Part shown: in pieces, positions 41,193 through 50,382 of the stretch
How the letters are laid out: each line of letters begins with the position of its first letter
Position numbering within the stretch: the stretch's first letter is position 1
DNA from: Streptomyces sp. NK08204
Lineage (GTDB): Bacteria; Actinomycetota; Actinomycetes; Streptomycetales; Streptomycetaceae
Assembly: GCF_020400585.1 (NCBI RefSeq)
Contig: NZ_JAINVF010000015.1
Span: 62,001 to 126,000 of the forward strand
Length of the DNA: 64,000 nucleotides
Direction of reading: 5' to 3'
Notes under the pieces: generated by a model
Database searches by the model: none
Told to the model about the DNA's origin: nothing
The model's input: the letters and a program-made list of their open reading frames with translations, nothing else
Program-made: the position numbers and the translations under genes

Positions 41193-41748
41193 CGTCGGAG
41201 AACGTGCCGAACTCGCTGGTGTCCAGCTCCAGCCCGAGATCCTCCACCACCAGCGGCGCCCCGAACTTGGTGATCTCCTGCCGCCGGTAGTCGGCGTCCT
41301 CTCCCTTTCCCACCGGTTTCGTCAGCAGGACGCACTGCGCCATGATCGGATCCACGACGAGGTAGACAGGCACCGCGCCGGCGGCGTAGATCGACCGCTT
41401 GATCTCGTAGTCCCGCTGGACGCTGGTCTTGGAGACGACCTCGACGACCATCGTGATCAGGCGGCACGGCAACAGGCGTCCCGAGGCGGGCAGGACATCG
41501 CGCTCCACGACCACCAGGTCCGGTACGGGCTCGCTGGCCTCGCCCACGATGTCGACATCCTGGGTCTGGAGGGGATACCAGCGGTCCAGTGGGATCTGCC
41601 TCTCCGTGAGCAGCACGATGAGGTTGTGCACCAGATCCGGGCTGGCCATCATCACGATTTCCCCCCGCAGAAGCTCCACCTTGAGTCCGTCGGGCGGCTC
41701 GAACCCCTCGAAGAACTCTGCGACTCCACGTTCGTCCACAGCGGTCAT
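41170..41748 (-). CDS. Uma2 family (DUF820) endonuclease-like protein
   Basis: A 192-residue PD-(D/E)xK-fold protein. ATG 41748 is chosen because GGAGG lies eight bases upstream; a GTG at 41763 overlaps that site. VELLRGEIVMMASPDLVHN is the N-terminal motif, VPDLVVVERD carries the catalytic Asp, and LITMVVEVVSKTSVQRDYEIK carries Glu and the basic helix. Uma2 proteins are abundant in actinobacteria and cyanobacteria and mostly uncharacterised. It converges with and overlaps DUF3097 and is 99 bp downstream of hemW. Confidence 0.88.
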   Translation of the reverse strand: MTAVDERGVAEFFEGFEPPDGLKVELLRGEIVMMASPDLVHNLIVLLTERQIPLDRWYPLQTQDVDIVGEASEPVPDLVVVERDVLPASGRLLPCRLITMVVEVVSKTSVQRDYEIKRSIYAAGAVPVYLVVDPIMAQCVLLTKPVGKGEDADYRRQEITKFGAPLVVEDLGLELDTSEFGTFSDVKPHRYP

Positions 41749-41847
41749 CTCCGTGGCCTCCACATTCGCCGCGTACGGTCAGCGGCAGACTATGAATCAG
41801 GTTAGGGACCGAACCGGTGTTGCGCTGCGATTCACTCGCCCGAGTGA

Positions 41848-43089
41848 TCAGTCGACCAGGTCCCGCACCACGGCGTCCGCCAGCAACCGCCCCTTCAGCG
41901 TCAGCACGGCCCGCCCCTCCTCGTAAGCCCCCTCCTCGAGGAGCCCCTGCGCCAGCGTCCTCCGGGACGCGGCGAGCCCCTCCTCCTTCAGCAGGGACAG
42001 CGGCACGCCCTCCCGCAGCCGCAGCTCCAGCAGGACGCGCTCCACCCGGCGGTCCTCGTCCGACAGCAGCTCGCGGCCCACGCCCGGTGAGCGGCCGGAG
42101 GCCAGGGCCGCCGCGTAGGCGCCCGGGTGCTTGACGTTCCACCAGCGGACGCCACCGACGTGACTGTGCGCCCCGGGGCCCGCGCCCCACCAGTCCGCGC
42201 CCCGCCAGTACAGCTCGTTGTGCAGGCAGCGGGCGGACTCGGAGGTGGCCCAGTTGGAGACCTCGTACCAGTCGAACCCGGCTGCCGAGAGCACCTCGTC
42301 CGCGATCAGGTAGCGGTCGGCGTGGACGTCGTCGTCGGTCATCGGGATCTCGCCCCGGCGGATGCGGCGGGCGAGCTGGGTGCCCTCCTCGACGATGAGG
42401 GCGTAGGCCGAGATGTGGTCGGGGCCCGCGCCCAGTGCCGCGTCCAGCGAGGCCCGCCAGTCGTCGTCGCTCTCGCCCGGGGTGCCGTAGATCAGGTCGA
42501 GGTTGACGTGCTCGAAGCCCGCCGCCCGTGCCTGCGCCACGCACGCCTCGGGGCGGCCGGGGGTGTGGGTCCGGTCGAGCACGCGCAGCACGTGCTGCTT
42601 CGCGCTCTGCATGCCGAACGAGATCCGGTTGAAGCCGCCCTCCCGGAGGGCGGAGAGGTACGCCGGATCCACCGACTCGGGGTTGGCCTCCGTCGTGATC
42701 TCGGCGTCCGGCGCCAGGCCGAACTCGTCACGCACGGCACCCAGCATCCGCACGAGGTCGTCCGCGGTCAGCAGCGTGGGCGTACCACCGCCGACGAACA
42801 CCGTGCGGACCTGGCGCGGGTCGTCGCCGAGCACCTTGCGGGCGAGGCGGATCTCGTCGGTGAGGGTGTCGGCGTAGTTGTCGCGGGATGCCAGCACTCC
42901 GCCCGTGCCGCGCAGCTCGGTGGCGGTGTAGGTGTTGAAGTCGCAGTAGCCGCAGCGGGTCGCGCAGTAGGGGACGTGTAGGTAGAACCCGAGGGGGCGC
43001 TCGGGCGCCCCGGCGAGCGCGGCCGCGGGCAGCGCGCCGTCGTCGGGGACGGGCTCGCCGTCGGGAAGTGCGGAAGGCATGTCCTCCAT
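41848..43089 (-). CDS. hemW: radical SAM heme chaperone HemW
   Basis: A 413-residue radical SAM protein. The [4Fe-4S] motif CATRCGYCDF (CxxxCxxC at 42-49) follows PLGFYLHVPY. VFVGGGTPTLL is the GGGTPS-type motif, ITTEANPESVD and GGFNRISFGMQS are conserved in HemN/HemW enzymes, and the C-terminal HemN domain is present (LLELRLREGVPLSLLKEEG). HemW lacks the extra cysteine region of true coproporphyrinogen dehydrogenase and delivers heme. ATG 43089 is used; ATG 43080 (MPSALPDGEP) is equally plausible. Confidence 0.93.
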   Translation of the reverse strand: MEDMPSALPDGEPVPDDGALPAAALAGAPERPLGFYLHVPYCATRCGYCDFNTYTATELRGTGGVLASRDNYADTLTDEIRLARKVLGDDPRQVRTVFVGGGTPTLLTADDLVRMLGAVRDEFGLAPDAEITTEANPESVDPAYLSALREGGFNRISFGMQSAKQHVLRVLDRTHTPGRPEACVAQARAAGFEHVNLDLIYGTPGESDDDWRASLDAALGAGPDHISAYALIVEEGTQLARRIRRGEIPMTDDDVHADRYLIADEVLSAAGFDWYEVSNWATSESARCLHNELYWRGADWWGAGPGAHSHVGGVRWWNVKHPGAYAAALASGRSPGVGRELLSDEDRRVERVLLELRLREGVPLSLLKEEGLAASRRTLAQGLLEEGAYEEGRAVLTLKGRLLADAVVRDLVD

Positions 43090-43107
43090 TGTCCAGCACC
43101 GGGAGGC

Positions 43108-44988
43108 CTACTCGGCCTGGAGCACCAGCAGCGCCAGGTCGTCCTCCGGCAGGCCGCCGCCGAAGTCGTGCACCAGACGTCGGATGCGTTCCGCGATCCG
43201 TTCGGCGCTCAGGCCCGCGCAGCCGGACAGGGCCCGCGCGAGCCCGTCGCCGTCGTCGAACTGGCGGGCGCCGGAGCGGCGCTCGGTGACCCCGTCGGTG
43301 ACGCACAGCAGACTGTCGCCGGGCCGCAGTTCGAGGGTCTCGCTGAGGTAGGTCTCGTCCTCGACCACCCCGAGCAGGGTCTGCGGCCGGGCTGCGGTGC
43401 GCACCGTGCCGTCGGGGCACAGCACCAGCGGCAGCGGATGCCCCGCGGAGGCGAGGGTGCAGCGGGCGCCGCCGCCGTCCAGCGGTGTCAGTTCGCCGTA
43501 GAGGAGGGACAGGAAGCGGGACTGCGGGCCGTCCCCGGTGGCCATCGGCCGGCCGCCGACGGCCACCAGGGCGCGGGCGGCGGCGTCGGCGGCCTCGGTG
43601 GCGTCGTCCAGCAGGAGCTGGTTCAGCCGGTCGAGGACGTCGGCGACCCCGTACCCCTCGCGGGCCAGCAGCCGCAGCCAGGGACGGGCCAGCCCGATGA
43701 CGACCGCGGCCTCCGGGCCCTTGCCCTGCACATCGCCGACGGCGAAGCACCAGCGGCCGTCGCCCGCCGGGAACAGGTCGTAGAAGTCACCGCTGGGGCC
43801 GCCCTTGTCGCAGGGTTCGTAGACGAGCGCACTGCGCAGCCCGGGGATCTCCGCGACCGCTCCGGGCAGCAGCCCGCGCTGCAGGACGGCACTGATGGTG
43901 GCCTGGCGGGCGTACTGCCGGGCCGCGCCGATGGCGAGCGCCACCCGGCGGCTGAGGTCCTCCACCAGCCCGGTGATCTCGTCGGGGAAGCGCAGCAGTC
44001 CGCACCGGCCGATGACCAGCGTGCCCAGCGGACGGCCGCCGGCGATCAGCCGGTACGCGAGCGCCGCGCCGACGCCGCCCTGCGGACCGAGCGCGTCACC
44101 GGGCCAGGAGTACGGCTCCGGGCCCGAGCGCAGGCCCTCACGCGGACACGGCGGTTCCTTCTCCAGGGCACGGCGCAGCTCCTCGACGCGGGACTCGCCG
44201 GCGTGCCAGACCCGGGAGGGTCCGCCGCCGTCGCCCGCGCGGGCGGAGGCCTCGTCCTCCAGCCACACCGCGCACCAGTCGGCGAGCCGGGGGACGATCA
44301 GCTGGCCGGTGAGGGCGACGACCAGGTTCTCGTCCAGCTGCCCGGCGAGCAGGTCGGACGCCTCGGCGAGGAAGGACAGCGCGCCGCGGCCGAGCCAGTC
44401 CCGGTCGCTGCCGGGGCGCTGCGGCTGCGGGGCCAGATCCTCGGCGACCGCCAGGCTCTGCTCCGGGGCGGGCCCGACGGGGTCGGGGACGCCGCCCGGG
44501 GGCAGCCGGGCCCACACCGTCTTGGTGCCGGTGCGGTAGGTGACGCCCCAGGAGTCGGCGAGGGTGGCCACCAGACGCAGGCCGCGCCCGTATTCGGGCG
44601 TGTCGCACGGCGTCTCGCCGCCGGCCACGTCACGCGGGGCGCGGGAGGGGTGCTGGTCGCTGACCTCGACCACGAACGCGCCGGTGTCCTCCAGGCACCA
44701 GGCGACGTCCACGTCGGTACCGGCGTGGACGACGGCGTTGGTGACGAGTTCGCTGACGACGGCCATGGCGTCGTCGGCGAGCCGGGCGCCGCCCTCGGGA
44801 CCGAGGAGTCCCTGGTCGGCCCACTCGGCGAACGCGGCGCGCAGCAGGGCGCGGGCGGTGCCCGGCGCGAGGGGGCTTCCGGGCAGGCCTGAGCCCCCCT
44901 GCCCGCGCGGACCCGCGCCGTCGTGCGCGGGCGCGTCGCAGGCCAGGGAGTCGTTCTCCCGCTGCGCCGGTAACGCCGCCATGTCCAT
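43108..44988 (-). CDS. SpoIIE-type PP2C phosphatase with N-terminal ATPase and GAF domains
   Basis: A 626-residue signalling protein from ATG 44988 (MDMAALPAQREND). An N-terminal HATPase_c anti-sigma-like domain spans about 35-165 (VVSELVTNAVVHAG is the N-box, YGRGLRLVATLADSWGV the G-box). A GAF domain spans about 200-365. The C-terminal PP2C/SpoIIE phosphatase spans about 380-625 (VYEPCDKGGPSGDFYDLFPA, FAVGDVQGKGPEAA, LLCVTDGVTERR). It could both phosphorylate or sequester and dephosphorylate anti-sigma antagonists, acting as an Rsb-type switch. No cognate sigma or antagonist gene lies nearby. The upstream 168-bp gap to 45202 shows no gene. Confidence 0.9.
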   Translation of the reverse strand: MDMAALPAQRENDSLACDAPAHDGAGPRGQGGSGLPGSPLAPGTARALLRAAFAEWADQGLLGPEGGARLADDAMAVVSELVTNAVVHAGTDVDVAWCLEDTGAFVVEVSDQHPSRAPRDVAGGETPCDTPEYGRGLRLVATLADSWGVTYRTGTKTVWARLPPGGVPDPVGPAPEQSLAVAEDLAPQPQRPGSDRDWLGRGALSFLAEASDLLAGQLDENLVVALTGQLIVPRLADWCAVWLEDEASARAGDGGGPSRVWHAGESRVEELRRALEKEPPCPREGLRSGPEPYSWPGDALGPQGGVGAALAYRLIAGGRPLGTLVIGRCGLLRFPDEITGLVEDLSRRVALAIGAARQYARQATISAVLQRGLLPGAVAEIPGLRSALVYEPCDKGGPSGDFYDLFPAGDGRWCFAVGDVQGKGPEAAVVIGLARPWLRLLAREGYGVADVLDRLNQLLLDDATEAADAAARALVAVGGRPMATGDGPQSRFLSLLYGELTPLDGGGARCTLASAGHPLPLVLCPDGTVRTAARPQTLLGVVEDETYLSETLELRPGDSLLCVTDGVTERRSGARQFDDGDGLARALSGCAGLSAERIAERIRRLVHDFGGGLPEDDLALLVLQAE

Positions 44989-45201
44989 GCGGCCAGGGTG
45001 GCAGACGGGCGGCACGCACAAGCGCCGAGTCACCGAACTGGTCAGTAATGACTGAGAACTGTGCTAGTGGAGCGTGAGAAGGCGAACACTTCGGAGCGTG
45101 GCCGAGCGGGATGTGCCTCGAGGGGCGCGGGGAGCCCCGTGGCAGGCCACGCAGGGCCCGCAGCCGGCGCCGGTCCCCCTCGCCCCTCTTGCGGGACGGT
45201 G

Positions 45202-47076
45202 CTACGCCTCCCTGGTCCCCGCGTACATCTCGTCGATCAGATGCTTGTACTCCCGCTCGACCACCGGCCTCTTCAGCTTCAGGCTCGGCGTGATCTCGCC
45301 GTGCTCGACGTCGAGGTCGCGCGGCAGCAGGCGGAACTTCTTGATGGTCTGCCAGCGCTGCAGGCCCTGGTTGAGCTCCCTGACGTAGCCGTCGACCATC
45401 TCGACCGTCTGCGGCGCGGCGACGACCTCGGCGTACGGCTTGCCCTCCAGGCCGTTCTCCTTCGCCCAGTCCAGGATGGCGATCTCGTCCAGGGCGATGA
45501 GCGCGGTGCAGTAGTTCCGGTCGGCGCCGTGCACCAGGACGTTGGAGACGTACGGGCACACCGCCTTGAACTGGCCCTCGACCTCGGCGGGAGCGACGTA
45601 CTTGCCGCCGGAGGTCTTGATGAGGTCCTTCTTGCGGTCGGTGATGCGCAGGTAGCCGTCGGGCGAGAGTTCGCCGATGTCACCGGTGTGGAACCACCCG
45701 TCGGACTCCAGCACCTCGGAGGTCTTCTCGGGGAGCTTGTGGTAGCCCTCCATGATGCCGGGGCCGCGCAGCAGGATCTCGCCGTCGTCGGCGATGCGGA
45801 CCTCGGTGCCGGGCAGCGGCTTGCCGACCGTGCCGGTGCGGTAGGCCTCGCCGGGGTTGACGAAGGAGGCCGCGGAGGACTCGGTGAGGCCGTAGCCCTC
45901 CAGGATGTGGATGCCGGCACCGGCGAAGAAGTAGCCGATCTCCGGGGCGAGCGCGGAGGCGCCGGAGACGCAGGCGCGCAGCCTGCCACCGAAGGCCTCG
46001 CGGAGCTTGGCGTAGACGAGGGCGTCGGCGACCTTGTGCTTGGCGGCGAGGCCGAAGGGCACGGAGGGGTTGCCGGTGCGCCGGAAGTTGTCCTGGCTGG
46101 CCTTGGCGTACTCGCGGGCGACCTCGACGGCCCACTGGAAGATCTTGTACTTGGCCGCGCCGCCCTCACGGGCCTTGGCGGCGACGCCGTTGTAGACCTT
46201 CTCGAAGATGCGCGGCACGGCGGCCATGTACGTCGGCTGCACCACCGGAAGGTTCTCGATGATCTTGTCGACACGGCCGTCCACGGCGGTGACGTGCCCG
46301 ACCTCGATGTGCCCGGAGGTCAGCACCTTGCCGAAGACGTGCGCGAGCGGCAGCCACAGGTACTGCACGTCCTCGCCGCTGAGCAGCCCGGTCCCGGCGA
46401 TGGCCTTCGCCATGTACGCCCAGTTGTCGTGCGGCAGGCGCACGCCCTTCGGGCGGCCGGTGGTGCCGGAGGTGTAGATGAGAGTGGCGAGCTGCTCCCG
46501 GGTGATCGCGCCGACCCGCTCCTTGATCAGCTCCGGGTGCTCCTCCAGGTAGGCGGCGCCCCTCTCCTCCAGTGCGGCGAGGGTCGTCACCCGGTCGCCG
46601 GTCTCCACGCCGGCCGGGTCGATGACGACGATCATGGTGAGATCGGGCAGCTCGGCCTGCTTCTCCAGGGCCTTGGCGAGCTGTGCCGCGTCCTCGGCGA
46701 TCAGCACCCGGCTCTCGGAGTCGGAAAGGATGAACGCCGACTCGTCGGCGTTGGTCTGCGGGTAGACGGTGGTGGTGGCGCCGCCCGCGCACATGATGCC
46801 GAGGTCGGCGAGGATCCACTCCACGCGGGTCGAGGAGGCGAGCGCCACGCGCTGCTCCGGCTGCACGCCCAGTTCGATGAGCCCGGCCGCGATCGCGTAC
46901 ACCCGCTCGGCCGCCTGCCCCCAGCTCAGCGACTTCCAGTCGTCGGGACCCTGACCGGAGGACGGTGGGACGGGGTAGCGGTACGCCTCGGCGTCCGGGG
47001 TGGCCGCCACGCGCTCCAGGAAGAGGGCCGCCACGGACGGCGGACGGTTCTCGATCAGGGTCTGTGTGTCGCTCAC
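45202..47076 (-). CDS. fadD: long-chain fatty acid-CoA ligase
   Basis: A 624-residue AMP-forming acyl-CoA synthetase (FadD15 type). A3 motif LIYTSGTTGRPKGVRLPHDN, A5 YGLTESSA, A7 WFHTGDIGEL, A8 YLRITDRKKDLIKTSGGKYV, and the adenylation helix before these are intact; the C-terminal lysine region is present (HGEITPSLKLKRPVVEREYK). GTG 47076 has GGAGG five bases upstream, so the open frame further upstream is not used. It activates fatty acids for beta-oxidation or lipid synthesis. Two palindromes upstream (47163-47172, 47255-47268) may be operators. Confidence 0.94.
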   Translation of the reverse strand: MSDTQTLIENRPPSVAALFLERVAATPDAEAYRYPVPPSSGQGPDDWKSLSWGQAAERVYAIAAGLIELGVQPEQRVALASSTRVEWILADLGIMCAGGATTTVYPQTNADESAFILSDSESRVLIAEDAAQLAKALEKQAELPDLTMIVVIDPAGVETGDRVTTLAALEERGAAYLEEHPELIKERVGAITREQLATLIYTSGTTGRPKGVRLPHDNWAYMAKAIAGTGLLSGEDVQYLWLPLAHVFGKVLTSGHIEVGHVTAVDGRVDKIIENLPVVQPTYMAAVPRIFEKVYNGVAAKAREGGAAKYKIFQWAVEVAREYAKASQDNFRRTGNPSVPFGLAAKHKVADALVYAKLREAFGGRLRACVSGASALAPEIGYFFAGAGIHILEGYGLTESSAASFVNPGEAYRTGTVGKPLPGTEVRIADDGEILLRGPGIMEGYHKLPEKTSEVLESDGWFHTGDIGELSPDGYLRITDRKKDLIKTSGGKYVAPAEVEGQFKAVCPYVSNVLVHGADRNYCTALIALDEIAILDWAKENGLEGKPYAEVVAAPQTVEMVDGYVRELNQGLQRWQTIKKFRLLPRDLDVEHGEITPSLKLKRPVVEREYKHLIDEMYAGTREA

Positions 47077-47162
47077 GACATCCTCCAGGGGCCCGCGACG
47101 GCGCGGCTGGCTCACATGTGGCTGGGTTGACTCACGGGTGTGGGGGTGGGGCAGCTTGTTTA

Positions 47163-47172
47163 ACTCGCGAGT
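47163..47172. promoter_or_regulatory. perfect palindrome upstream of fadD
   Basis: ACTCGCGAGT is a perfect 10-bp palindrome flanked by partly symmetric TTA and AAC, 86 bp before the fadD start. A TetR-type repressor site is possible. Confidence 0.35.
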
Positions 47173-47254
47173 AACTAACGAGCAGGGATCAGGGTAAGCG
47201 TCGACCGGCCGCCGCGTAAGGGGCATCGGCCGGTAACTTCCACGCAGAGCGAAC

Positions 47255-47268
47255 CTACGCATGCGTAG
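47255..47268. promoter_or_regulatory. perfect 14-bp palindrome between lepA and fadD
   Basis: CTACGCATGCGTAG is a perfect inverted repeat without loop. It is followed at about 47268-47293 by an imperfect GCCCG/CGGGC stem that could terminate lepA, so the palindrome may be operator or part of the lepA 3' structure. Confidence 0.35.
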
Positions 47269-47341
47269 AGCCCGCCGCACTTTCGCACGACGGGCCCCCG
47301 TTCCGCCCGGTTTGCGAGCGTCACGCACTTGCTGCCTTCGG

Positions 47342-49216
47342 TTACTTCTTGCCCTTGGCCGACCCTGCGCTGTCATCGCTGGAGAGGACGGCGATGAAGG
47401 CTTCCTGCGGAACTTCCACGGAGCCCACCATCTTCATCCGCTTCTTGCCTTCCTTCTGCTTCTCCAGCAGCTTGCGCTTACGGGAGATGTCACCGCCGTA
47501 GCACTTGGCGAGGACGTCCTTGCGGATGGCGCGGATGGTCTCGCGGGCGATGACCCGGGAGCCGATGGCAGCCTGCACCGGGACCTCGAAGGCCTGCCTC
47601 GGGATCAGCTCCTTCAGCTTGGCGACGAGCCGCACGCCGTACGCGTACGCCTGGTCCCTGTGGGTGATCGCGGAGAACGCGTCCACCTTGTCGCCGTGCA
47701 GCAGGATGTCGACCTTGACCAGGGAGCTGGTCTGCTCGCCGGTGGGCTCGTAGTCCAGCGAGGCGTAGCCGCGGGTCTTGGACTTCAGCTGGTCGAAGAA
47801 GTCGAAGACGATCTCGGCGAGCGGCAGCGTGTAGCGGATCTCGACCCGGTCCTCCGAGAGGTAGTCCATGCCGAGCAGGGTGCCGCGCCGGGTCTGGCAC
47901 AGCTCCATGATCGAGCCGATGAACTCGGTGGGCGCGAGGATGGTGGCCCGCACGACCGGCTCGAAGACCTCGTTGATCTTCCCCTCGGGGAACTCGCTCG
48001 GGTTGGTGACCGTGTGTTCGCTGCCGTCCTCCATGACCACGCGGTAGACCACGTTGGGGGCGGTGGCGATCAGATCGAGCCCGAACTCGCGCTCCAGCCG
48101 CTCCCGGATCACGTCCAGGTGCAGCAGGCCCAGGAAGCCGACGCGGAAGCCGAAGCCGAGGGCGGCGGAGGTCTCCGGCTCGTAGACGAGCGCGGCGTCG
48201 TTGAGCTGGAGCTTGTCCAGGGCCTCGCGCAGCTCCGGGTAGTCGGAGCCGTCCAGCGGGTACAGGCCCGAGAAGACCATGGGCTTCGGGTCCTTGTAGC
48301 CGCCGAGCGCCTCGGTGGCGCCCTTGGCCTGGCTGGTGACGGTGTCACCGACCTTGGACTGCCGGACGTCCTTCACACCCGTGATGAGGTAACCCACCTC
48401 ACCGACGCCCAGGCCGTCGGCCGGGAGCATCTCGGGGGAGCTGACGCCGATCTCCAGCAGCTCGTGGGTGGCGCCGGTGGACATCATCTTGATGCGCTCG
48501 CGCTTGTTGAGCTGGCCGTCGATGACACGGACGTACGTCACGACACCGCGGTAGGAGTCGTAGACCGAGTCGAAGATCATCGCGCGGGCGGGCGCGTCGG
48601 CGACACCGACCGGGGCCGGGATCTCCTTGACGACCTTGTTCAGCAGCGCGTCGACGCCGAGGCCCGTCTTGGCGGAGACCTTCAGCACGTCGGACGGGTC
48701 GCAGCCGACGAGGTTCGCCAGTTCCTCGGCGAACTTCTCGGGCTGGGCCGCGGGCAGGTCGATCTTGTTCAGCACCGGGATGATCGTGAGGTCGTTCTCC
48801 ATCGCCAGGTAGAGGTTGGCGAGGGTCTGCGCCTCGATGCCCTGGGCGGCGTCGACGAGGAGGATGGTGCCCTCGCAGGCGGCCAGCGACCGCGAGACCT
48901 CGTAGGTGAAGTCGACGTGCCCCGGGGTGTCGATCATGTTCAGAATGTGCGTCGTGCCCTGGTCGGGGCCCTCGGTCGGGGCCCAGGGCAGACGCACCGC
49001 CTGGGACTTGATCGTGATGCCGCGCTCGCGCTCGATGTCCATCCGGTCGAGGTACTGAGCACGCATCTGCCGCTGCTCGACCACACCGGTCAGCTGGAGC
49101 ATCCGGTCGGCGAGCGTGGACTTGCCGTGGTCGATGTGCGCGATGATGCAGAAATTGCGGATCAGAGCCGGGGCGGTACGGCTCGGCTCGGGCACATGGT
49201 TAGGGGTCGCGGGCAC
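47342..49216 (-). CDS. lepA: elongation factor 4 (LepA)
   Basis: A 624-residue translational GTPase. G1 AHIDHGKSTLADR, G2 RGITIKSQ, G3 DTPGHVDF and G4 NKIDLP are intact. Domains II-V follow, with LMFGFFVGFLG-type LGFGFRVGFLGLLHLDVIRE and a C-terminal LepA-specific domain (CYGGDISRKRKLLEKQKEGK). It starts at GTG 49216. It back-translocates stalled ribosomes or assists initiation. Divergent from rpsT, the conserved arrangement in bacteria. Confidence 0.97.
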   Translation of the reverse strand: MPATPNHVPEPSRTAPALIRNFCIIAHIDHGKSTLADRMLQLTGVVEQRQMRAQYLDRMDIERERGITIKSQAVRLPWAPTEGPDQGTTHILNMIDTPGHVDFTYEVSRSLAACEGTILLVDAAQGIEAQTLANLYLAMENDLTIIPVLNKIDLPAAQPEKFAEELANLVGCDPSDVLKVSAKTGLGVDALLNKVVKEIPAPVGVADAPARAMIFDSVYDSYRGVVTYVRVIDGQLNKRERIKMMSTGATHELLEIGVSSPEMLPADGLGVGEVGYLITGVKDVRQSKVGDTVTSQAKGATEALGGYKDPKPMVFSGLYPLDGSDYPELREALDKLQLNDAALVYEPETSAALGFGFRVGFLGLLHLDVIRERLEREFGLDLIATAPNVVYRVVMEDGSEHTVTNPSEFPEGKINEVFEPVVRATILAPTEFIGSIMELCQTRRGTLLGMDYLSEDRVEIRYTLPLAEIVFDFFDQLKSKTRGYASLDYEPTGEQTSSLVKVDILLHGDKVDAFSAITHRDQAYAYGVRLVAKLKELIPRQAFEVPVQAAIGSRVIARETIRAIRKDVLAKCYGGDISRKRKLLEKQKEGKKRMKMVGSVEVPQEAFIAVLSSDDSAGSAKGKK

Positions 49217-49305
49217 GCAGGGTCCTGTCTCTTGAGGCGCCTTATGCCTCGGGTCGGATCGTTACGTTGTCTCCATGGTCCCACGGAGAACGACCGGGGA
49301 CCGTT

Positions 49306-49335
49306 TTGGGCCGCCCGCAGGGCCACTGGTAATGT
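49306..49335 (+). promoter_or_regulatory. rpsT promoter
   Basis: TTGGGC (49306-49311), 18-nt spacer and TAATGT (49330-49335, TAnnnT) point toward rpsT. The predicted start near 49342 gives a 5' leader of about 100 nt that contains the hairpin at 49394-49420. Confidence 0.6.
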
Positions 49336-49393
49336 AGACGGCTGTGTCTCATGCCCTCTCAGCGCGAGGCACAACAAACAAGTTTGGATCATC

Positions 49394-49420
49394 GGTACGG
49401 GACCCGAGCGGCCCCGTACC
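49394..49420 (+). promoter_or_regulatory. hairpin in the rpsT leader
   Basis: GGTACGGG (49394-49401) and CCCGTACC (49413-49420) form a perfect 8-bp stem with an 11-nt loop, ending 21 bases before the S20 start codon. Ribosomal-protein leaders often bind their own product. This one is only a structural candidate. Confidence 0.4.
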
Positions 49421-49441
49421 AGAACCTGAAAAGGCTCATTC

Positions 49442-49708
49442 GTGGCGAACATCAAGTCCCAGATCAAGCGGATCAAGACCAACGAGAAGGCGCGGCTGCG
49501 CAACAAGGCCGTCAAGTCCTCCCTGAAGACCGCGATCCGCAAGGCCCGTGAGGCCGCTGCCGCGGGTGACGTCGAGAAGGCCACCGAGCTGCAGCGCGCT
49601 GCCGCGCGTGCGCTCGACAAGGCCGTCTCGAAGGGCGTCATCCACAAGAACCAGGCCGCCAACAAGAAGTCGGCGCTGGCTTCCAAGGTCGCTTCCCTCA
49701 AGGGCTGA
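49442..49708 (+). CDS. rpsT: 30S ribosomal protein S20
   Basis: An 88-residue basic helical protein starting at GTG 49442 (VANIKSQIKRIKTNEKARLR) with AAAGG seven bases upstream. NKAVKSSLKTAIRKAREAA, RALDKAVSKGVIHKNQAANK and KSALASKVASL match S20 throughout. It binds 16S rRNA h9/h44. A T-rich stretch (49713-49720) follows the stop but no strong hairpin is evident. Confidence 0.98.
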   Translation: MANIKSQIKRIKTNEKARLRNKAVKSSLKTAIRKAREAAAAGDVEKATELQRAAARALDKAVSKGVIHKNQAANKKSALASKVASLKG

Positions 49709-49758
49709 GACCCCCTTTTTTGATCTGACCGCCGGAAGGACCCAGAGCGGGCCCTCTC

Positions 49759-50322
49759 TCATCCGCTCCCGTCCGGCACCCCAGAGCCTGTTCGCGGCCT
49801 GCGTTCGCCACGCGGGAACGGGCTCACCAGCTTGATCCGAAGGCCCTGTCCCCCTCTCTTCCCCGGAGCGGGTGGCGGGGCCTTCGGCGTACCCGGCGCC
49901 GGGCACACGGTGCGCGGGGCCTCGGCCCCAGAACTCGTTCTCCTTGTCGATGCCCGCGACGCCCAGGCCGAGGTCGGCGACCTTGTCTCCGACGATCCGG
50001 AAGACGAGGGACGCGATCCATCGTCGTAGCGCATGCCCGCCCGCTCCGCCATGAGGTGGTGCACGGCCACCGCATGCCCCGGGCGTCGAACGAAGACGTC
50101 GCGCAGTCGGATCCGCAGGGGCCCGCCCGTCTCCAGGATCAGTCGGCGGTACATCCCGAGGACGGCCTCCACGCCCTTCAAGTCGCCTGACACCGGATGA
50201 CTGCCCGGCACAGGGGGTGCACAGTCCGCCGCCATGAGTCCGCGCAGGGTGTCCATGTCCCCGCGCGAGAAGGCGTCGTAGCTCGTGCGGACGAGCACCG
50301 CGGCGTGAGAGTGCTCAGCCAT
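49759..50322 (-). pseudogene. frameshifted SnoaL-like (NTF2-fold) protein
   Basis: From ATG 50322 the frame encodes a good SnoaL/NTF2-like start (MAEHSHAAVLVRTSYDAFSR, MDTLRGLMAADC, RRPGHAVAVHHLMAERAGM). After RYDDG the reading becomes Ser/Pro/Arg-rich and ends at 49759. In the next frame the natural continuation is seen: LVFRIVGDKVADLG, VAGIDKENEFWG. A single-base deletion near 50016-50018 explains this (GATGGATCG where GATGG-N-ATCG is expected). It could be a true pseudogene or a sequencing error; the continuing frame has no early stop and would run into antisense of rpsT. Confidence 0.65.
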
Positions 50323-50382
50323 GGCGATCGCCCCTTCCGGCACACACCGGCGAGGTCGGCTGACGGGTCTACGGGTCTTACA

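Noticed and set aside
45061..49429. Long plus-strand open frames opposite fadD and lepA
   Set aside because: Both minus-strand proteins are complete housekeeping or lipid enzymes; the opposite frames lack domains and ribosome sites.
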